From Enterovibrio calviensis DSM 14347 (GTDB lineage Bacteria; Pseudomonadota; Gammaproteobacteria; Enterobacterales; Vibrionaceae): a DNA stretch of 64,000 nucleotides. Shown here in pieces: positions 1 to 8,983 of the stretch. Position 1 is the stretch's first letter, and the number at the start of each line of letters is the position of its first letter. The DNA lies in contig NZ_JHZA01000001.1 of NCBI RefSeq assembly GCF_000621165.1, positions 558,001-622,000 on the forward strand. The letters are read 5' to 3'. Under the pieces are notes generated by a model. It was not told the DNA's origin. It searched no databases and worked only from the letters and a program-made list of their open reading frames with translations. The position numbers and the translations under genes were made by a program.

Positions 1-987
1 GCACTTAAATTGTTCAGCGACCCAGTTTGAACCGACAGTCAGGTTGGCTGTGCCTGGTTCGCTTTTCGGGTAACCAAACTCGTCTTGGAATTCTGGGGTA
101 ATGGTGAGCAACGCTTGCTTGAAGTGATTTTCAAGCGCAGCCAACTCTTCGTTGTAAGAAGGAATACCTTCGCTGCCTGCAACAAAGTTGTACGGAATGG
201 CTTCGTCACCGTGAATGTCCAAGAACATGTCAACGCCAGTCTCTAGCATGCGCTCACGCACGTAGAAAACTTCAGGGCTGCGCTCAACCGATGGGGTTTG
301 CCATTCACGGTTCAGGTTCACGCCAATGGCGTTGTGGCGAAGGTGCCCACGAATGCTGCCATCAGGGTTCATGTTTGGCACAACGCGGATCACGGCGTTG
401 TCGATCAGCGTTTTGCCCACGGTATCGGTTTCATCCAGTAGGCGAAGCAATAGACCTTCAATCAGCCATTCAGCCATGGTTTCGCCAGGGTGCTGACGAC
501 CAATGATCCAAATGTTCTTTTTGCCTTCCGCTGGCTCACCAATGGTCAACAAGCTGATGTCATTGCCATCCAAGGTTGCGCCTAGTGTTTCAAGCTGACA
601 CGCGTAATGCGTTTGTGCGCTGTGCAGCAGGTCTTGGTGGCGGTCGTAAGAGTAAGGCGCAAAGTAGGCGAAATACATTGAACCGCTTTCAGGGATCACT
701 GAGAAACGTAGGTTATCACCATCGAATTCTGCTGGAATGCGGAACCACTCATTGCGGTCGTAAGACGCGACCACATCGTAGTCTTTCCACCCTGCGGTGT
801 AGGCAGATTTTGCCAAGTTAGAAATCGTAAATTGGTGCAGCTCAGGTGATGTGCTTTCCAAGCGGAAATGAAACCACTGAGAGCAGTCAGTTTGGTTATC
901 CGCAGGGATGGTGAGCTGAATATCGCTAGGCGTTTGCGCGCTAACGACGTGGATGTTACCGCTTTCGAAATTGCTGAATATTTTCAT
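1..987 (-). CDS. M14-family zinc carboxypeptidase (cytosolic CCP-like), 3' end cut by window
   Basis: The reading frame is open from ATG at 987 to the window edge (329 codons, no stop), so the C-terminus is missing. It resembles bacterial M14 metallocarboxypeptidases of the cytosolic carboxypeptidase/deglutamylase-like group, which remove C-terminal residues using a zinc ion. The visible pattern is an N-terminal beta-rich domain (about 1-150), then HPGE at 166-169 giving the first His and Glu zinc ligands, NMNPDG at 205-210, NLNREW at 224-229 (substrate-binding Asn and Arg type motif), and DIHG with the third zinc ligand at His259. There is no signal peptide, which suggests a cytoplasmic enzyme. 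The Shine-Dalgarno before the ATG is poor, but no other in-frame start lies nearby. It is transcribed away from the dgc operon. The catalytic Glu would lie beyond the edge, and the substrate is unknown. Confidence 0.85.
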   Translation of the reverse strand, partial: MKIFSNFESGNIHVVSAQTPSDIQLTIPADNQTDCSQWFHFRLESTSPELHQFTISNLAKSAYTAGWKDYDVVASYDRNEWFRIPAEFDGDNLRFSVIPESGSMYFAYFAPYSYDRHQDLLHSAQTHYACQLETLGATLDGNDISLLTIGEPAEGKKNIWIIGRQHPGETMAEWLIEGLLLRLLDETDTVGKTLIDNAVIRVVPNMNPDGSIRGHLRHNAIGVNLNREWQTPSVERSPEVFYVRERMLETGVDMFLDIHGDEAIPYNFVAGSEGIPSYNEELAALENHFKQALLTITPEFQDEFGYPKSEPGTANLTVGSNWVAEQFKC

Positions 988-1196
988 GTTTAATGTGGTG
1001 TTTTTTGAGAAAACAGTCATTAAGACTATCACAATTTTCGACGCGCAAAACATGCAATCAGATGCGAACTTTGATGGGGCAGAATTACCCCTGACGCAAA
1101 CCCGTTATAGGTTGTCGCATTCGCACCGCCCAATTTGAAGCTTGTTGGTTAACGTGAAAGACATATAAAAGGAAAAATACCCACAAGGAACCTTAC

Positions 1197-2186
1197 ATGT
1201 CTGACAACAATCCTGCCGCTGCCTTGCATCGCGATTCCATCATCATAGACGGGCTCATTATTGCCAAGTGGGATAGAGCGCTCTTTGAAGACATGGCAAA
1301 GGGCGGATTAACTGCAGCAAACTGCACCGTGTCGGTGTGGGAAGATTTCCAATCCACCATCGATAACATTGTTGAATTCAACCAACTGTTGAGTGAGAAC
1401 AGCGACCTTATCCGCCCCGTTCATACCACCCAAGATATTCTCCGCGCCAAGCAAGAAGGCAAAACCGGCATCATGCTCGGCTTTCAAAATGTTCACGCAT
1501 TTGAAGATCAGCTTGGGTATATCGAGATCTTCAAAAAGCTCGGTGTGGGCATCGCGCAAATGGCGTACAACACCCAAAACCTCGTTGGCACAGGTTGCTA
1601 TGAACGCGATGGGGGATTATCAGGCTACGGGCGTGAAGTGGTAGCGGAGATGAACCGCGTTGGCATGATGTGCGACCTTTCTCATGTTGGGCCAAAAACA
1701 TCGGAAGAAGTGATTTTAGAATCGAAAAAGCCTGTCTGCTATTCGCACTGCTTGCCACTTGGCTTGAAAGATCATCCCCGAAATAAATCTGATGAAGAAC
1801 TGAAATTCATTGCCGATCACGGTGGTTTTGTCGGCGTCACCATGTTCGCTCCGTTTTTGAAAAATGGCATCAATTCCACCATTGAAGACTACGTTGAAGC
1901 CATCGATTACATCGTCAATATTGTAGGCGAAGACTGTGTCGGTATCGGCACTGACTTTACCCAAGGTCACGACCAAACCTTCTTTGAGTGGATCACTCAC
2001 GATAAAGGGTATGCCCGCCGACTCACGCGATTTGGAGAGATCATCAACCCGAAAGGCATGCGCACTGTCGGTGATTTTCCTAACCTGACCGCAGCGTTAC
2101 TGGATAACGGCTGGTCACCTGAGAAAGTGCAGAAAATCATGGGCGGGAACTGGGTCAACGTATTGAAAGATGTGTGGGGCGAGTAG
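1197..2186 (+). CDS. M19-type (renal/membrane) dipeptidase family protein of the dimethylglycine cluster
   Basis: This is a 329-aa member of the peptidase M19 family, TIM-barrel zinc dipeptidases. The start ATG has a good AAGGA site 7 bases upstream. His163 (CDLSHVG), His184 (CYSHC) and Asp253 (GIGTDF) sit where family metal ligands are expected. The N-terminal DGHND motif that gives the first His and Asp ligands reads DGLII at 18-22, so one metal site is probably lost. It opens an operon whose order (dipeptidase, DUF5943, dgcA, dgcB, etfA, etfB) matches Pseudomonas aeruginosa PA5396-PA5401, from memory of that locus. Its role in methylated-glycine catabolism is not established. It may act on a non-peptide substrate or be a poor peptidase. 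There is no signal peptide, so it is probably cytoplasmic. Confidence 0.85.
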   Translation: MSDNNPAAALHRDSIIIDGLIIAKWDRALFEDMAKGGLTAANCTVSVWEDFQSTIDNIVEFNQLLSENSDLIRPVHTTQDILRAKQEGKTGIMLGFQNVHAFEDQLGYIEIFKKLGVGIAQMAYNTQNLVGTGCYERDGGLSGYGREVVAEMNRVGMMCDLSHVGPKTSEEVILESKKPVCYSHCLPLGLKDHPRNKSDEELKFIADHGGFVGVTMFAPFLKNGINSTIEDYVEAIDYIVNIVGEDCVGIGTDFTQGHDQTFFEWITHDKGYARRLTRFGEIINPKGMRTVGDFPNLTAALLDNGWSPEKVQKIMGGNWVNVLKDVWGE

Positions 2187-2251
2187 CTTCCGCATTTGCA
2201 GTTTATATCGCGGTTATATCGACATAACGAGAGAACTTTAAGGAAGCATTC

Positions 2252-2782
2252 ATGAGCCACCATCCACCAGAGTTACCGATACAGGTTGACGATGAAACGG
2301 GCGTTTGGAGCACAGATGGGTTACCCATGCTGTACGTGCCGCGCCACTTTTTTATCAACAATCATGCAGCAGTGGAAGACGCCTTAGGCGCAGATGTCTA
2401 TGCCCAATTGCTCTACAAAGCAGGTTATAAATCTGCGTATTTCTGGTGTGAGCAGGAAGGCGAAACCCACGGTATATCGGGCGCAGAAGTGTTTGATCAC
2501 TACATGAAGCGTCTGTCGCAACGCGGCTGGGGGCAATTCTTTATCGAACAGCTTGATGTGTCTCAAGGCACGGCGAGGGTGCGACTCGAAAACTCTGCGT
2601 TCGTGTATTACTACGGAAAAAATGACCGCAAAGTGGATTACATGTTCACAGGGTGGTTCGCAGGCGCGATGGATCAAGTGTCTGAAAGTGTTGGTTTCCC
2701 ATTGAAAACGCAAGCAGTCCAATTGCAAAGCGGCTCAGAAGAAGGCTGTGATTTTGGCGTGTTTGAGGTGAAGCCGATTTAG
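2252..2782 (+). CDS. DUF5943-type protein of the dimethylglycine catabolism cluster
   Basis: This 176-aa cytoplasmic protein matches, by length and position, the small conserved gene between the dipeptidase and dgcA in pseudomonad glycine betaine clusters (PA5397-like, DUF5943). The start ATG is preceded by AAGGAAGC. The sequence is rich in Tyr, Phe and Trp, for example YKSAYFWCEQEGETHG near residue 60 and YYYGKNDRKVDYMFTGW near 125. It resembles small ligand-binding V4R-like folds, but I cannot name a catalytic residue. It sits 65 bases after the dipeptidase and 67 before dgcA, so it is probably co-transcribed. Molecular function is unknown, and involvement in dimethylglycine use is inferred only from gene order. 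Confidence 0.75.
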   Translation: MSHHPPELPIQVDDETGVWSTDGLPMLYVPRHFFINNHAAVEDALGADVYAQLLYKAGYKSAYFWCEQEGETHGISGAEVFDHYMKRLSQRGWGQFFIEQLDVSQGTARVRLENSAFVYYYGKNDRKVDYMFTGWFAGAMDQVSESVGFPLKTQAVQLQSGSEEGCDFGVFEVKPI

Positions 2783-2849
2783 AAGCAGGAAGGAAAGGTC
2801 CTAGGAAGATCAGGTCCTTGGACCTAGAAAAACATAATAAGGAAGTGCA

Positions 2850-4910
2850 ATGTCTCAGTTTGATGCCATTTTTCAACCGCTTGCGATCAACAAGCTGATG
2901 ATCAGAAATCGCGTGATCAGTACGGCCCACGCCGAGGTGTATTCGACGGAAAATGGCATGCCGACTGAGCGCTATATCCAGTACTACGAGGAAAAAGCCA
3001 AAGGCGGCATTGGGTTGTGTGTCTGTGGCGGTTCGAGTCCTGTGTCGATTGATAGCCCGCAAGGCTGGTGGAAATCCGTCAACATGGCATCCGACGACGT
3101 GGTTCCTCATCTGCAAAACCTTGCGGATGCGATGCACAAGCATGGCGCGGCGATCATGATCCAAATTACCCACATGGGACGTCGTTCCCGTTGGGATGGC
3201 GGCGAATGGCCATCATTGATGAGCCCGAGCGGCATTCGAGAACCCGTCCACCGTGCAACCTGTAAAACCATTGAACCCGAGGAAATCTGGCGCATCATTG
3301 GCGATTTTGCGAAAGCGACCAAGCGTGCAAAAGATGGCGGATTAGACGGCGTTGAACTCTCTTTCGCGCACCAACATTTGGTTGATCAGTTCTGGAGCCC
3401 TCGCGTTAACAAACGCACCGATGAATGGGGCGGTAGTTTCGAAAATCGTATGCGCTTTGGCGTGGAAATCCTGAAGGCCGTGCGTGACGAAGTGGGACCT
3501 GATTTCGCCGTTGGTATTCGCATGACGGGGGATGAGTTTCACCCTGATGGTCTCAACCAAGATGATATGAAAGAGATCGCCGCTTACTACGACAGTCTCG
3601 GCATGATCGATTTCTTTAGCATCGTGGGCTCAGGGTGTGACACCCACAATACGCTTGCGAACGTGATCCCGAACATGACTTACCCGCCTGAGCCATTTAT
3701 CCATTTGGCGGCAGGCATCCGCAGCGTCGTCAATGTGCCTGTGATGCACGCGCAAAACATCAAAGATCCCGTGCAAGCGGCGCGTGCCTTAGAGAGCGGC
3801 TTGATAGATTTTGTTGGTATGACCCGTGCGCACCTTGCAGACCCGCACCTTATTGCCAAAGTGAAACTGGGACAGACAGATCAAATCCGACAATGTGTCG
3901 GCGCGAACTACTGCATCGACCGCCAGTACCAAGGCATTGACGTACTTTGCATTCAAAACGCCGCGACCTCTCGCGAGCAAACCATGCCGCATATTATTCA
4001 AAAGACAGACGGCCCAATCCGCAAAGTAGTGATCGTCGGTGGTGGCCCAGCAGGCATGGAAGCCGCACGAGTTTGTGCTGAGCGCGGACACCAAGTGACG
4101 CTGTTTGAGAAAAACAGCGAGCTAGGCGGGCAAATCACCATTGCATCACAAGCGCCGCAGCGCGAACAAATCGCGGGTATCACGCGTTGGTTTGATCTGG
4201 AGCTTCGCCGTCTAGGTGTGAACTTGGTGTTTGATGTGACCGCAGATGAAGCCATGATCACGGCAGAAAACCCTGACGTGGTGTTACTCGCTGTGGGCGG
4301 TAAACCGTTTGTGAATCAGATGGCGGAATGGGGTGCTGAAGACGGCCTCGTCGTCAGCAGTTGGGATGTGCTCAGTGGCGCGGTGCAGCCGGGCAAAAAC
4401 GTCGTGGTGTACGACACCATTTGCGAATTCAGCGGCATGTCCGTGGCGGATTTTCTTGCCGCCAAAGGGGCGCAAGTCGAAATGGTCACCGATGACATTA
4501 AGCCGGGCGTGGCAGTGGGAGGCACCAGTTTCCCTACTTACTACCGAAGCCTCTATACCCGAGATGTCGTGATGACCTCCGATTTGTTGCTAGAGAAAGT
4601 CTACAAAGAAGGCGATGCGCTTATCGCGCACTTTGAAAACGAATACACGGGCGTGAAAGAAGAACGTGTGGTTGACCAAGTGGTGATTGAAAACGGTGTT
4701 AGGCCGGATGAGGCGCTTTATTACGCGTTCAAAGACGGTTCGCGTAACAAAGGACAAATCGACATTGAAGCGCTGTTTGCGGCAGAGCATCAGCCTATTT
4801 TTTCTGAACAAGGCGAGGGGTATTTGCTGTACCGTCTGGGTGATTGCAACGCGCCACGTAATATTCATGCGGCGATTTACGAAGCTTTACGCCTTTGTAA
4901 AGACTTGTAG
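2850..4910 (+). CDS. dgcA: Dimethylglycine demethylase subunit DgcA (TMADH-like flavoprotein)
   Basis: This 686-aa protein belongs to the NADH:flavin oxidoreductase/trimethylamine dehydrogenase family. An N-terminal FMN-binding TIM barrel (about 1-370) is followed by two Rossmann-like domains, with the nucleotide loop GGGPAGMEAA near 397-406. In this family DgcA with DgcB oxidatively demethylates dimethylglycine to sarcosine. The iron-sulfur segment reads CVGANYC (349-355) with a further Cys at 367. Compared with TMADH, one of the four cluster cysteines is replaced by Ala352. I cannot tell whether this is normal for DgcA. The start ATG has AAGGAAG upstream. Neighbours (DUF5943 before, dgcB 20 bases after) fix the assignment better than sequence alone, since related enzymes act on other amines. 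Confidence 0.85.
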   Translation: MSQFDAIFQPLAINKLMIRNRVISTAHAEVYSTENGMPTERYIQYYEEKAKGGIGLCVCGGSSPVSIDSPQGWWKSVNMASDDVVPHLQNLADAMHKHGAAIMIQITHMGRRSRWDGGEWPSLMSPSGIREPVHRATCKTIEPEEIWRIIGDFAKATKRAKDGGLDGVELSFAHQHLVDQFWSPRVNKRTDEWGGSFENRMRFGVEILKAVRDEVGPDFAVGIRMTGDEFHPDGLNQDDMKEIAAYYDSLGMIDFFSIVGSGCDTHNTLANVIPNMTYPPEPFIHLAAGIRSVVNVPVMHAQNIKDPVQAARALESGLIDFVGMTRAHLADPHLIAKVKLGQTDQIRQCVGANYCIDRQYQGIDVLCIQNAATSREQTMPHIIQKTDGPIRKVVIVGGGPAGMEAARVCAERGHQVTLFEKNSELGGQITIASQAPQREQIAGITRWFDLELRRLGVNLVFDVTADEAMITAENPDVVLLAVGGKPFVNQMAEWGAEDGLVVSSWDVLSGAVQPGKNVVVYDTICEFSGMSVADFLAAKGAQVEMVTDDIKPGVAVGGTSFPTYYRSLYTRDVVMTSDLLLEKVYKEGDALIAHFENEYTGVKEERVVDQVVIENGVRPDEALYYAFKDGSRNKGQIDIEALFAAEHQPIFSEQGEGYLLYRLGDCNAPRNIHAAIYEALRLCKDL

Positions 4911-4930
4911 CATTTGGCGAGGTGAGCGAT

Positions 4931-6826
4931 ATGTCCACAGCGCTAATAGGTCCTCTTCTTCTCCTTGTGATCGTGCTTGCCGCGATTGGCGCAGGGAGAA
5001 GAATCAAGATGTGGCGTCAGGGTAAGCCTGACTCCATTCCGTTTTTCAAAGCCATTGCTTCTATTCTTCCTCGCTATCTTCATGACTTGCATGATGTGGT
5101 GGCGCGAGACAAAAAATTTGCCAATACCCACGTGGCAACGGCAGGGGGCTTTGTTGCTTCTATGCTCGTCATGCTGGTGGTGTATGTGTTGGGCGGCGAT
5201 TCGTCGATAACGTATGGCTTGTTGGCGGTGACCTTTTCCGTGATGAGTGTTGGCGCGTATCAGGTGAAAAAACGCCGCGAGGACCCCCCAGCGAATTTAT
5301 CTAAAGGTGCTTTTCAACGTCTTCCTTATAGCCTGCTGGTATTTTCGATCTCAGGCCTTTGTATCTCCCTCATTCAGCTTCTTGGCATCGCCAATGTGTC
5401 TATCCTTGTCACCTTCCTTTTAATTGCAGGTGTGCTGCTCGGTTTAGCAGAACTGCTATTTGGCATGACGTGGGGCGGTCCGATGAAGCATGCCTTTGCG
5501 GGTGCGCTTCATTTAGGTTTCCATCGCCGTCAAGACCGCTTTGCGGGTGGACGCTCGACAGGGCTTAAACCCATCGATTTGAATGAAAGCAAGCTCGGCG
5601 TCGAAATGGCGACGGACTTCCACTGGAATCAGTTACTGGGGTTTGATGCCTGCGTGCAGTGCGGGCGTTGTGAAAAAGTCTGCCCCGCGTTTGCGGCAGG
5701 TCAGCCGCTGAATCCGAAAAAGCTGATCCAAGATTTGGTGGTCGGCATGGCAGGTGGCGACACCTCAGGTTATGCGGGCAGTGCCTATCCGGGGAAAGAA
5801 GCGGGAAAAGACGCTGCCAAATGCGGTGCGCCGGATAAGCCCTTGTTCGAGAGCTTGTTGGATGCGGAAACCGTGTGGTCGTGCACGACGTGCCGAGCGT
5901 GCGTGGAAGAGTGCCCAATGATGATTGAGCACGTCGATGCCATCGTTGACATGCGCCGTCATCTCACGTTAGCCAAAGGCGAAACCGCAGGGAAAGGCTC
6001 GGACTCGCTTGGTAATTTGATCGCGACCGACAACCCGAATGGATTCTCTCCCGCGAATCGCGCCAACTGGTCAATTGATTTGAAGCTCGATGCCATGTCA
6101 GACGTGGGTCGTGCTGATGTACTGCTTTGGGCGGGAGATGGCGCGTTTGATTTGGCCTACCAACGCACGCTTCGCGCCGTGGTGGCATTGCTTCGCCATG
6201 CCAAGGTGAACTTCGCTATTTTAGGCAACGAAGAGCTCGATAGCGGCGATTTGGCTCGTCGATTGGGCGATGAAGCAACGTTCCAACGTCTCGCCAACGC
6301 CAACGTCAAAACCCTCAATAAATACAGCTTCGACACCATAGTCACGCCCGACCCTCATGCCTTTCATGTACTGAAAAACGAGTATGGCGACTTTGGTGGC
6401 GACTATCAGGTGATGCACCACACCGAGTTTCTGGCTCAATTGGTGAAAGCTAACCAACTGACCTTGTCTGAAGCCAAAGCGCAAGACGTCACCTATCACG
6501 ATCCTTGTTATCTCGGGCGTTACAACGGTGGCTATGATGCGCCGAGATATTTGCTGCAAGCCATGGGCTTTACGCTCAATGAAATGGAACGTTCAGGTTT
6601 TCGTTCGCGCTGCTGTGGCGGAGGTGGCGGCGCACCAATCACGGATATTCCTGGTGAACACCGCATCGCTGACATGCGTATGGATGATGTGCGAGAAACG
6701 GGTGCGGAGCTGGTTGCTGTCGCATGTCCTCAGTGTGCAGTGATGTTGGAAGGTGTGGTGATGCCGCGCCCTGAGGTCAAAGACGTGGCTGTGATGCTGC
6801 TGGATCGCATTGAGAAAGTGGGGTAG
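4931..6826 (+). CDS. dgcB: DgcB, membrane-anchored Fe-S electron transfer subunit
   Basis: This 631-aa protein has several hydrophobic segments in residues 1-175 and then soluble iron-sulfur domains. Two ferredoxin motifs are visible: CVQCGRCEKVCP at about 241-252 and CTTCRACVEECP at about 318-329, each able to hold a 4Fe-4S cluster. A cysteine-rich domain of the heterodisulfide reductase/GlpC type follows, including SRCCGGGGG near 560. The family passes electrons from DgcA to the ETF or quinone pool at the inner membrane. I chose ATG 4931, which has GAGGTGA 5 bases upstream, over the in-frame GTG at 4922. etfA starts 5 bases after its stop, so the two are tightly coupled. Confidence 0.85.
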   Translation: MSTALIGPLLLLVIVLAAIGAGRRIKMWRQGKPDSIPFFKAIASILPRYLHDLHDVVARDKKFANTHVATAGGFVASMLVMLVVYVLGGDSSITYGLLAVTFSVMSVGAYQVKKRREDPPANLSKGAFQRLPYSLLVFSISGLCISLIQLLGIANVSILVTFLLIAGVLLGLAELLFGMTWGGPMKHAFAGALHLGFHRRQDRFAGGRSTGLKPIDLNESKLGVEMATDFHWNQLLGFDACVQCGRCEKVCPAFAAGQPLNPKKLIQDLVVGMAGGDTSGYAGSAYPGKEAGKDAAKCGAPDKPLFESLLDAETVWSCTTCRACVEECPMMIEHVDAIVDMRRHLTLAKGETAGKGSDSLGNLIATDNPNGFSPANRANWSIDLKLDAMSDVGRADVLLWAGDGAFDLAYQRTLRAVVALLRHAKVNFAILGNEELDSGDLARRLGDEATFQRLANANVKTLNKYSFDTIVTPDPHAFHVLKNEYGDFGGDYQVMHHTEFLAQLVKANQLTLSEAKAQDVTYHDPCYLGRYNGGYDAPRYLLQAMGFTLNEMERSGFRSRCCGGGGGAPITDIPGEHRIADMRMDDVRETGAELVAVACPQCAVMLEGVVMPRPEVKDVAVMLLDRIEKVG

Positions 6827-6831
6827 GTGTG

Positions 6832-8094
6832 ATGAGCGATGATACAAAACCAAGTGCGTCGCTAAGGCGCAATCGACGACTCGAGCACATAGTGCGTAAT
6901 CGCCTGCACCCTGAGCATGCTGCGTTGATGGCATCGCAAAACATCATGCTGGGTGGCACAAACCGAAAAGACCCGCACCGCGTTGGATTCTTCACCCCCG
7001 AAGGCATTAAGCGGATCGATCGATCCGGTGAAACCTCTGCGGCAGCAGGCATCGCGGCCAAAGCCGTTGAACAAAGCTTACCAAGGAAACACATCGCATC
7101 GCCGTCGGGTTATGTGGTGGTGGTCTCGGATGGCGACAGCGAAAAACTGTCGACGCTCGATAAAGACATGCTCGGCTTGGCGCAACAATTGGCAGCACGG
7201 ACTAGCGAAGATACGGCAGTCTTACTGGTAACTGTGTTTGCGCGACAAGATGATTTTTCGGCAGCAGGCGCGGACCGTGTGCTGGCGCTCAATGCATCAG
7301 CGACCTATTCCCCTGAGCAGTGGCTCTCTGCGTTACTGTCGCTGGAATCATCGCTTACGCCTGTTCACTGGATCTTCCCGGATTCTGGCTTGGTCGGCGG
7401 TGATTTAGGCCGAAAACTCAGTGTTGAACTCAATGAAAGACCCGCTACGCGCGTAAGAAGCGTGGTGGATACACAGGCTGAGGACCTTCAGATTGAGTGC
7501 AGTAGCGGCGATGCAGGTCGAACCGTGACGCGACAACTCGCGCGCGTCTTGTTGGTGGAAGAACAGGTGGCGGAGCCGATTTCTGGCTATCTCACTGACG
7601 CGTTGCCCTTGGAAGAATCATCATTCGACCCTTCAAACAACACCAACCCTGTATGTTCTATTCAAGATGCTGGCAGCGTGGCGGTTGACCCGAAAAACAT
7701 CCCATTGCCCGAAACCGGCTTTATTCTGTCTGGCGGTAACGGCGTGCGAAATTGGGCGTTGTTCCATCAATGCGCAGACGCACTCGGCGCGACAGAAGGG
7801 GCAAGCCGCGTGGCAGTCGATAATGGACACATGCCAAGAACGACACAAGTGGGTGCATCAGGCACATACGTTAACGCCAAAGTGTATATCGCCGTGGGGA
7901 TTTCCGGTGCGATCCAACATCTGCAAGGGATGACACAGTGCGATACGGTGATCGCGATAAACGCCGATCCGGCCTGTGACATGGTAAAACGCGCTGATCT
8001 CAGCATCATTGCGGATAGCTCCGAGGTCATGCAAGCCTTGGTGGATGCGGTGCAAGGTTCGAAAACAGGTAAGGAGCTCAGTGATGCAAGTTAA
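6832..8094 (+). CDS. etfA: Electron transfer flavoprotein alpha subunit (dgc-associated, long form)
   Basis: This 420-aa ETF alpha subunit carries the family FAD-binding domain in its C-terminal third, with the pattern LSGGNGVRNW (about residues 302-311), then VGASGTYV and VGISGAIQH. With EtfB it shuttles electrons from the demethylase to ETF-quinone oxidoreductase. It is about 100 residues longer than housekeeping EtfA because of a basic N-terminal extension (1-95). A long form is also what I recall for the pseudomonad dgc clusters. An in-frame GTG precedes at 6829, but ATG 6832 fits the GGTAGG ribosome site better. The stop overlaps etfB by 11 bases, which indicates translational coupling. 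A second, general ETF pair would be expected elsewhere in the genome. Confidence 0.88.
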   Translation: MSDDTKPSASLRRNRRLEHIVRNRLHPEHAALMASQNIMLGGTNRKDPHRVGFFTPEGIKRIDRSGETSAAAGIAAKAVEQSLPRKHIASPSGYVVVVSDGDSEKLSTLDKDMLGLAQQLAARTSEDTAVLLVTVFARQDDFSAAGADRVLALNASATYSPEQWLSALLSLESSLTPVHWIFPDSGLVGGDLGRKLSVELNERPATRVRSVVDTQAEDLQIECSSGDAGRTVTRQLARVLLVEEQVAEPISGYLTDALPLEESSFDPSNNTNPVCSIQDAGSVAVDPKNIPLPETGFILSGGNGVRNWALFHQCADALGATEGASRVAVDNGHMPRTTQVGASGTYVNAKVYIAVGISGAIQHLQGMTQCDTVIAINADPACDMVKRADLSIIADSSEVMQALVDAVQGSKTGKELSDAS

Positions 8095-8857
8095 TGACGA
8101 CATCATGGTGCTGGTTTCTTGCGGCCACCATCCGCTTTCAGGCAGAGAGCGGCGCGCTGAGCGAGATGCTCAAGCACTCGAAATTGCGTTGCAACATACG
8201 GCGTCACCCCGCGTGGTATTTGCAGGCGATCCTAACAGCTCGTCACTGCGTGAATACTTAGGAATGGGTGTGCCAGAAATTGACGTTCTAGCGCAAGCCG
8301 CCGAATCCGATGTCAGCGTTGCACTTGCCAGTTACGCCCATCAAAAATCGCCACGCTTAGTCTTGTGCGGTCACCGCGCAGAACAAGGCGAATCGTCTGG
8401 CATGGTGCCGTATTTGGTGGGAAAACGCTTGAACGCTGCTGTGGTGCCAGACGTGGTTGATATTCTTGCTCAGGATGCAGAATCCGTTGAAGTGCTTCAA
8501 GCGCTCGCGGGAGGGCAGCGTCGTCGGTTACAGGTTCAACTTCCTGCTGTGTTAATTGCCAGCGCATCCGCTCCAGCTGCTCGGCAAAGCGCATTTACCA
8601 AAGCGAGAGATGGCGTGATTCATTCACTGAGCGTGACGGAAGTTGAAGACGCTGAATTGGGAACATGGCATTGGCAGGTGGCGAAAAAGCGCGCGAAGCG
8701 CGTCAAAACCGTCGCAGCATCGTCATCGAGCCGAGATCGATTCCGCGCGGCCACGGCAGCACCTGCTTCAACTGGTGGAAAGATTCTGCTCAATCCCTCG
8801 GCAGAAGAGGCGACTGACGCCATTTTTGCGCTGCTGAAGAAAGAAGGCGTGATTTAG
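8084..8857 (+). CDS. etfB: Electron transfer flavoprotein beta subunit (dgc-associated)
   Basis: This 257-aa partner of the preceding EtfA supplies the AMP-binding half of the heterodimer. Typical features are the early VSCGHHPLSG segment, the DVLAQAAES region, and the ARP/AEQGES-type stretch LVLCGHRAEQGESSGMVPYL at about 110-129. The ATG at 8084 lies inside the end of etfA with AAGGAG at 8071-8076 and 7 bases spacing. An in-frame open region extends upstream to 8009 but has no ribosome site and overlaps etfA too far. It is the last gene of the operon and is followed by a 10-bp-arm hairpin. Confidence 0.85.
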   Translation: MQVNDDIMVLVSCGHHPLSGRERRAERDAQALEIALQHTASPRVVFAGDPNSSSLREYLGMGVPEIDVLAQAAESDVSVALASYAHQKSPRLVLCGHRAEQGESSGMVPYLVGKRLNAAVVPDVVDILAQDAESVEVLQALAGGQRRRLQVQLPAVLIASASAPAARQSAFTKARDGVIHSLSVTEVEDAELGTWHWQVAKKRAKRVKTVAASSSSRDRFRAATAAPASTGGKILLNPSAEEATDAIFALLKKEGVI

Positions 8858-8914
8858 CTGTGCTCTATTTTTGACCATTTACAACATCCTCATTTTTTCA
8901 TCGTTCTATAGAGC

Positions 8915-8942
8915 GTTGGCAATCTGCATTACGATTGCCAAC
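8915..8942. terminator. Hairpin between convergent etfB and Calx-beta gene
   Basis: Perfect inverted repeat with arms GTTGGCAATC and GATTGCCAAC and an 8-base loop. It lies 57 bases after etfB and 42 bases beyond the stop of the gene on the other strand. No long T-run follows on either strand, so it may be an inefficient terminator or an mRNA-stabilising hairpin. Confidence 0.45.
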
Positions 8943-8983
8943 TCATTCTCGCTAGGTATTTCGTCCTTTAATCCTCTGATCTG

